Below are positions 5,851-8,274 of a stretch of DNA of 8,274 nucleotides, piece after piece. A program made the position numbers and the translations under genes. The notes beneath the pieces were generated by a model. That model did no database searches. It was not told the origin of the DNA and saw only the letters and a list, made by a program, of their open reading frames with translations. Every line of letters starts with the position of its first letter. Positions within the stretch are counted from its first letter, which is position 1. Source of the DNA: Clostridium sp. CAG:253 (lineage in GTDB: Bacteria; Bacillota; Clostridia; Lachnospirales; Lachnospiraceae); assembly GCA_000436755.1 (NCBI GenBank), contig FR887334.1, forward strand, positions 17,357-25,630, in the 5' to 3' direction.

Positions 5851-6632
5851 TGAATTTTCATGTAATGACATTATTTCCTGATATGATAAATAATGCTATG
5901 TCAGAAAGTATAACAGGAAGAGCAATAAAAGCGGGGCATATAACTGTAAATGCCGTAAACATAAGAGACTTTTCAGAAAATAAGCACAACAGGGTCGATG
6001 ATTATCCTTATGGCGGAGGAGCCGGGATGGTTATGCAGGCAGGCCCGGTTTACAGGTGTTATAAGGCTATAGAAGAAGAGATTTCGACCGGAAGTGTTGT
6101 AAATGCTGGTGAAGACTTAGCAGATAAAAAGAAAACGAGAGTAATATACCTGTCACCACAGGGAAAAACATTTAATCAGGAAATGGCAAAAGGGTTCGCA
6201 AAAGAAGAAAATCTTATATTTCTTTGTGGTCATTATGAGGGCATAGACGAGAGAGTTCTTGAGGAGATAGTTACTGACTATGTCTCAATAGGAGACTATG
6301 TGCTTACGGGAGGGGAACTTCCGGCACTTGTTATGATGGACACAATATCGAGACTTGTTCCGGGTGTTTTAAATAATGATATGTCGGCACAGACGGAGTC
6401 ATTTACGGACAATCTTTTAGAATATCCTCAGTACACAAGACCTGAAAACTGGGAGGGAAAACTTGTACCGCCTGTGCTTCTGTCGGGAAATCATAAGAAA
6501 CTTGCCGAGTGGTACAGAGAACAGTCTGTTATCAGAACAGCAAAAAGAAGACCTGATTTAATAGAAAAAGCTGAGCTTACACCAAAGGAGCGTGAACTTG
6601 CTGAGAGGATAATGTCAGGGGAAAATGAATGA
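5847..6632 (+). CDS. trmD: tRNA (guanine-37-N1)-methyltransferase TrmD
   Basis: TrmD uses S-adenosylmethionine to methylate G37 next to the anticodon, preventing +1 frameshifting. This 261-residue protein carries the SPOUT trefoil-knot landmarks: DDYPYGGGAGMVM (51-63), YLSPQGKTFNQ (101-111), CGHYEGIDERV (127-137) and SIGDYVLTGGELP (147-159). The tRNA-binding C-terminus follows, with YPQYTRPENW (193-202) and PPVLLSGNH (208-216). It is slightly long because about 15 residues (81-96, rich in Gly, Glu, Asp and Lys) are inserted before the YLSPQG strand. Aligned by eye with E. coli TrmD, the active-site Arg154 is Arg169 here, but the base Asp169 is Glu184 (in AQTESF). The ATG overlaps the rimM stop; a second ATG at 5850 is possible. 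The stop lies inside the next gene. Confidence 0.97.
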   Translation: MMNFHVMTLFPDMINNAMSESITGRAIKAGHITVNAVNIRDFSENKHNRVDDYPYGGGAGMVMQAGPVYRCYKAIEEEISTGSVVNAGEDLADKKKTRVIYLSPQGKTFNQEMAKGFAKEENLIFLCGHYEGIDERVLEEIVTDYVSIGDYVLTGGELPALVMMDTISRLVPGVLNNDMSAQTESFTDNLLEYPQYTRPENWEGKLVPPVLLSGNHKKLAEWYREQSVIRTAKRRPDLIEKAELTPKERELAERIMSGENE

Positions 6633-7041
6633 ATTATTTGAAAAATGGCTGTATAAAGCCGGGCTGTTAATAGGTGCAGGTGTCATATTGCTGCTATGTA
6701 TAATAAAGGTTTTGCATATTGATATTCTGCATATTATAAGGTGTTCATTTCATGCATTGACCGGACTTTACTGCCCGGGGTGCGGCGGGACGAGAGCAGT
6801 TGTGTATTTGTTTAAAGGAGAGATATTAAGGTCTTTTCGTTTTCATCCTTTTGTGTTATATTGTATATGTTTTTACATATTATTTATGGTAAAAGGAACA
6901 TGGGCATACATATTTAATCAAAATAAAGGATATATGAAATTTAGAATGTGGTATGTGTATGCCGGAGTGGTTGTGCTTTTGGTACAGTTTTTAGTTAAAA
7001 ACTATCTTTTGATAGTTTGTGGAATAGATTTATTAAAATAA
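6625..7041 (+). CDS. DUF2752 small membrane protein
   Basis: This 138-residue protein has the DUF2752 signature CPGCGGTRAVVYLFKGEI (50-67), followed by RFHPFVLY (72-79). The function of the family is not established; the paired cysteines and conserved Arg suggest a metal or redox site near the membrane. Hydrophobic segments at about 12-30, 75-93 and 108-132 suggest three transmembrane helices, with the Cys motif between the first two. The gene overlaps the end of trmD by 8 nt (ATG at 6625, trmD stop at 6630-6632), with AGGGG at 6617-6621 as ribosome binding site, so it is probably co-translated. It occupies the place where rplS is normally found after trmD. Confidence 0.88.
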   Translation: MNELFEKWLYKAGLLIGAGVILLLCIIKVLHIDILHIIRCSFHALTGLYCPGCGGTRAVVYLFKGEILRSFRFHPFVLYCICFYILFMVKGTWAYIFNQNKGYMKFRMWYVYAGVVVLLVQFLVKNYLLIVCGIDLLK

Positions 7042-7042
7042 G

Positions 7043-7069
7043 TTTGTGTCTGTGCACACCTGACACAAA
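7043..7069 (+). other. Hairpin/dyad between the DUF2752 and DUF4190 genes
   Basis: TTTGTGTC (7043-7050) pairs with GACACAAA (7062-7069), 8 bp, and the loop contains the palindrome TGTGCACA (7051-7058). It starts 2 nt after the DUF2752 stop. The following TTGTTATG is only mildly T-rich, so it is a weak terminator at best. It could also be an operator for the next gene. TTGTTA (7070-7075) with TATGCA (7093-7098) at 17 bp is a poor promoter candidate. Confidence 0.4.
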
Positions 7070-7132
7070 TTGTTATGTGTAAAGAATTTTGATATGCATA
7101 AAGAATGTGTGCAGAAATGAGGATTATATATA

Positions 7133-7675
7133 ATGGATAATGAAAACAACAAGGTTTCTTTGGAAAAAAATGATAACGAAGCAGCTAATAACGAAAATGC
7201 AGGTTCGTATAATAATGCTTACAACGGAAATCCGAATCAGGATAATTTAAATCAGTCTGACAATCCATACAATGATGGCCAGAATTTAAATCAAAATAAT
7301 TTTGACGGTATGGGAAATCAGAATGGTTCATGGAATAATGCCGGATATCAGAATGTCAATGGGCAGCAGTCAAGCAATAGCACTTTTAGTCCGTCAGGAT
7401 TTGCAATAGCATCTCTTGTGCTTGGTATTTTATCAATAGTATGCTGCTGTGCATGGTATATTTCAGGAATATTTGCGATTCTTTCAATAGCATTTGCAAT
7501 AATTGTACTCACAAAAAATAAGCCCGGAAGAGGCATGGCAATAGCCGGTCTTGTATGTGCTGCAATCGGTATTATTATAGCTATCGTTATGTTGGTTATG
7601 GTAGTCGTAGTCGGAACTAGTATGTCGGCTGATGATTATAAGAGCATTATTGATAATATAAATAGTATGGAGTAG
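7133..7675 (+). CDS. DUF4190-type membrane protein with Asn/Gln-rich N-terminus
   Basis: This 180-residue protein has two parts. Residues 1-83 are low complexity and probably disordered, with 28 Asn and 8 Gln plus Gly, Asp, Tyr and Ser. From 86, SPSGFAIASLVLGILSIVCC begins a DUF4190-type domain with a Cys cluster (104-106). Two hydrophobic stretches, about 89-127 and 135-161, are separated by the basic loop TKNKPGRGMAIAG. A short polar C-terminus follows. The first stretch may cross the membrane as one long or two short helices. The function of the family is unknown. GAGGA (7119-7123) lies 9 nt before the ATG, a modest site. Its neighbour encodes a DUF2752 membrane protein, so the two may act together, but no direct evidence shows this. 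A strong terminator follows. Confidence 0.85.
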   Translation: MDNENNKVSLEKNDNEAANNENAGSYNNAYNGNPNQDNLNQSDNPYNDGQNLNQNNFDGMGNQNGSWNNAGYQNVNGQQSSNSTFSPSGFAIASLVLGILSIVCCCAWYISGIFAILSIAFAIIVLTKNKPGRGMAIAGLVCAAIGIIIAIVMLVMVVVVGTSMSADDYKSIIDNINSME

Positions 7676-7705
7676 TGTGGAAGTAAATAAATATAAGAGT
7701 TAATA

Positions 7706-7744
7706 AAAAACTGTCTCAGTCTATGGATGAGGCAGTTTTTGTTT
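7706..7744 (+). terminator. Strong intrinsic terminator, probably bidirectional
   Basis: AAAAACTGTCTCA (7706-7718) pairs with TGAGGCAGTTTTT (7728-7740), 13 bp with one G-T wobble, around a 9-nt loop. It runs into TTTTTGTTT. The A-run on the left gives a T-run on the minus strand too, so it may also stop transcripts coming leftward from the IS66 remnant. Confidence 0.88.
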
Positions 7745-7765
7745 AATATCATACAAAAATTAAAT

Positions 7766-8110
7766 CTATATAGAAAATGTAAACTTTCGGATATGTTCCG
7801 GCAATGTTTCTGACCATGGCAACAAGGCTTTCAAAAAATCTGTGTTTGTATCTTCCTCATGCTTTTGAATCTCTATAAGCAGATATTCAAAATAATCATA
7901 CGGTTTCAGATTATTCGCTTTGGCTGTTTCTGCAATACTATAGATGATTGCTGAACTCGTTGCACCGTTAATTGTATCAATCATTTCCCAATTCTTCTTT
8001 CCGATACAGAATCCACGGATTGCCCGTTCACTGGCATTATTATCTATTGGGACATCACCGTCTTCCAAAAAGACTCTTAAATACCGCTCCTGATTTAGAG
8101 CATAGGTGAA
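7766..8110 (-). pseudogene. IS66-family transposase, C-terminal remnant
   Basis: The minus-strand frame ending at 7766 encodes TYALNQERYLRVFLEDG, then DVPIDNNASERAIRGFCIGK, then the C-terminal IS66 element (ETAKANNLKPYDYFEYLLIE ... LLPWSETLPEHIRKF). A full IS66 transposase is around 450-550 residues; only about 115 remain. Of the DDE triad only the last acidic residue is present, the Glu in NNASER (8027-8029). Family resemblance fades right of about 8110. The frame continues to an in-frame stop at 8150-8152, but the residues there (FIFLYTAALVFPF) do not look like the family. The TTG at 8066-8068 is internal to the homology, not a real start. There are no frameshifts or stops within the remnant. 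It should not transpose on its own. Confidence 0.9.
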
Positions 8111-8145
8111 AAAGGGAAATACTAAAGCAGCGGTGTATAGGAAGA

Positions 8146-8183
8146 TAAATTAAAAAGAATAGATTTCGCTGCTGCGAAATCTA
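8146..8183 (-). terminator. Minus-strand hairpin with T-rich tail upstream of the IS66 remnant
   Basis: TAGATTTCGC (8160-8169) and GCGAAATCTA (8174-8183) form a perfect 10-bp stem with a 4-nt loop. Read on the minus strand it is followed by TTCTTTTTAATTT, the form of an intrinsic terminator. It would end a leftward transcript entering from beyond the right edge. On the plus strand no T-run follows it. Confidence 0.55.
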
Positions 8184-8274
8184 GGGTATAAGCCAACTTC
8201 AAGCACTATTCAAAAAAAATATGACCATTTTTTATTTTGCCCGAATGTTTTAGAGTGTGGGTTCTCCAGTATTG
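8184..8274. other. Unassigned right edge of the window
   Basis: I see no gene here. A minus-strand frame is open from the window edge to a stop at about 8206 (ending KIKNGHIFFE), too short to judge. GTATAAGCC at 8186-8194 begins with GTA, as IS66-family ends often begin with GTAA, so another element could start here, but this is speculative. The segment AAAAAAAATATG...TTTTTTATTTTG is simply A/T-rich. Confidence 0.3.

Noticed and set aside
7766..8068. Treating the minus-strand 100-residue frame as an intact gene
   Set aside because: The TTG start lies inside continuous IS66 transposase homology that runs on to about 8110, so it is a truncated remnant.
1..8274. CRISPR arrays, tRNA or rRNA genes, defence systems
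   Set aside because: I scanned for spaced direct repeats, cloverleaf landmarks, rRNA motifs and defence-type proteins and saw none.

Overview
This window looks like a chromosomal stretch from a low-GC anaerobic Gram-positive bacterium of the Clostridia, most likely a Lachnospiraceae member (Roseburia/Butyrivibrio/Eubacterium-like). The basis is AT-rich intergenic DNA, strong AGGAGG-type ribosome binding sites, a biotin-domain-free oxaloacetate decarboxylase alpha-type protein, a YlxM-Ffh pair, and an IS66 transposase remnant whose sequence resembles those of gut Clostridia. The genus assignment is inference.

Layout. Bases 1-1197 hold the 3' part of an oxaloacetate decarboxylase/pyruvate carboxylase B-type carboxyltransferase gene. 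It is followed by two related tandem hairpins and a strong intrinsic terminator. A YugP-type membrane zinc metallopeptidase follows at 1420-2175. A TTGACA promoter with an overlapping dyad then precedes a two-gene unit: an unrecognised 103-residue protein and YlxM. That unit ends in a terminator whose descending arm supplies the -35 box of a near-consensus promoter for ffh, the SRP GTPase.

From 3158 to 6632 lies a translation and protein-targeting block: ffh, rpsP (bS16), khpA, rimM and trmD. Spacing is tight in the distal part, and rimM and trmD share an ATGA overlap. The usual next gene, rplS, is not there. Instead a DUF2752 membrane protein overlaps trmD by 8 nt, followed by an Asn/Gln-rich DUF4190-type membrane protein and a terminator. 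The right end (7766-8274) is accessory DNA: the C-terminal remnant of an IS66 transposase on the minus strand, a hairpin facing the same way, and about 90 bases I cannot assign.

How the genes fit together. Ffh (with YlxM as probable modulator) targets nascent membrane proteins. bS16 and RimM serve 30S assembly, TrmD makes m1G37 in tRNA, and KhpA is a small KH-domain RNA-binding protein. Most of the window is conserved housekeeping sequence. I found no convincing new multi-gene system. The best candidates for new biology are the unknown protein upstream of YlxM, the terminator/promoter overlap before ffh, the paired hairpin repeats after the decarboxylase gene, the segment before rimM, and the replacement of rplS by small membrane-protein genes next to an IS66 scar.
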